Positions 63,637-64,000 of a DNA stretch of 64,000 nucleotides are shown piece after piece. Positions within the stretch are counted from its first letter, which is position 1. The number at the start of each line of letters is the position of its first letter. The notes under the pieces are model-generated. The model did not search any database and was not told where the DNA came from. It saw only the letters and a list, made by a program, of their open reading frames with translations. A program made the translations under genes and the position numbers. Source of the stretch: Haemophilus quentini (lineage in GTDB: Bacteria; Pseudomonadota; Gammaproteobacteria; Enterobacterales; Pasteurellaceae); assembly GCA_001752465.1 (NCBI GenBank), contig MDJB01000012.1, positions 1 through 64,000 on the forward strand, read 5' to 3'.

Positions 63637-64000
63637 TTATTCATGCATCCCTAATTTTTTCTCCAAATAGTGGATGTTTGTTCCACCTTTTTGGAAATTT
63701 TCATCTTCAAGAATTAATTCATGAAGTGGGATGTTGGTTTTGATACCGTCAATAATGGTTTCAGATAATGCATTTTGCATACGACGGATTGCAACTTCAC
63801 GTGTATCACCATAAGTGATAAGTTTTGCGATCATAGAGTCGTAATGTGGAGGCACTGTATAGCCGCCATAAACATGAGAATCCCAACGAACGCCTAAGCC
63901 GCCAGGCGAATGTAAGTGATTTACTTTGCCTGGAGATGGTAAGAATGTTTTTGGATCTTCTGCGTTAATGCGGCATTCTATTGCATGGCCTTTAACTTTG
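63637..64000 (-). CDS. accC: Biotin carboxylase, C-terminal part (cut by window edge)
   Basis: The frame is open from the right edge to the stop at 63637 and encodes the last ~121 residues. [56 protein letters not shown] and [18 protein letters not shown] are standard AccC sequence. It carboxylates biotin on AccB in fatty acid synthesis. accB should be further right. Confidence 0.97.
   Translation of the reverse strand, partial: KVKGHAIECRINAEDPKTFLPSPGKVNHLHSPGGLGVRWDSHVYGGYTVPPHYDSMIAKLITYGDTREVAIRRMQNALSETIIDGIKTNIPLHELILEDENFQKGGTNIHYLEKKLGMHE

Overview
The window is a Haemophilus chromosome segment, most likely H. influenzae or a very close relative. It is AT-rich and dotted with the H. 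influenzae-type DNA uptake core AAGTGCGGT / ACCGCACTT. It carries the complete comABCDEF competence operon behind a CRP-S (CRE) site, and its housekeeping genes read as Pasteurellaceae proteins. Two integrated elements sit in this ordinary chromosome: a P2-like prophage cut by the left edge (1-16190) and a 15.5-kb tail-less island (25777-41339).

Left prophage. From right to left: portal Q and terminase P (plus strand), then on the minus strand scaffold O, capsid N, terminase M, L, X, holin, SAR endolysin, nested spanins, a DksA-like zinc finger, a small secreted protein, R, S, the tape measure, V, W, J, I and the start of the tail fibre. Two cargo-like small genes interrupt the tail block: a plus-strand membrane protein and a 58-codon gene between two identical terminators. 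The right end is a displaced 3' half of tRNA-Trp. Sheath, tube, integrase, repressor and replication genes are not in the window and are expected beyond the left edge.

Host block 1 (16325-25366): anmK-murQ (anhydro-MurNAc recycling), envC and a divergent polysaccharide deacetylase, gpmA, a Lys-rich exported protein, rpmE, mutY-yggX-mltC, then tRNA-Phe and tRNA-Asn.

Island (25777-41339). It is flanked by ~65-bp direct repeats covering the 3' end of tRNA-Leu(GAG) and its terminator. It encodes a P4-type integrase, an AlpA regulator, a P4-family primase-helicase and a full HK97-type head and packaging module (tail-terminator-like protein, capsid, protease, portal, head closure, connector, HNH, small and large terminase, gp10-like protein). 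It has no tail tube, tape measure, baseplate, fibre, holin or lysin. This is the layout of a capsid-forming phage-inducible chromosomal island (cf-PICI), which makes its own heads and takes tails from a helper phage. Its DNA structure is also notable: eight exact-period 25-bp repeats between HNH and terS, TTCACC iterons near both ends, 25-bp integrase arm-type repeats, a long inverted repeat that would hide the alpA ribosome binding site, and an unusual 485-residue ORF built from repeated Icd/Ash-like modules.

Host block 2 (41323-64000): tRNA-Leu, secG, topB, recR, ybaB, rlmJ and mrcA on the minus strand; the com pilus/secretin operon, nfuA, nudC, a YjaG-family gene, hupA, a DeoR regulator and glmS on the plus strand; then fis, dusB, prmA, an EamA permease, panF, yhdT and the end of accC on the minus strand. 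That last run is the conserved enterobacterial accBC-yhdT-panF-prmA-dusB-fis order with one permease added.
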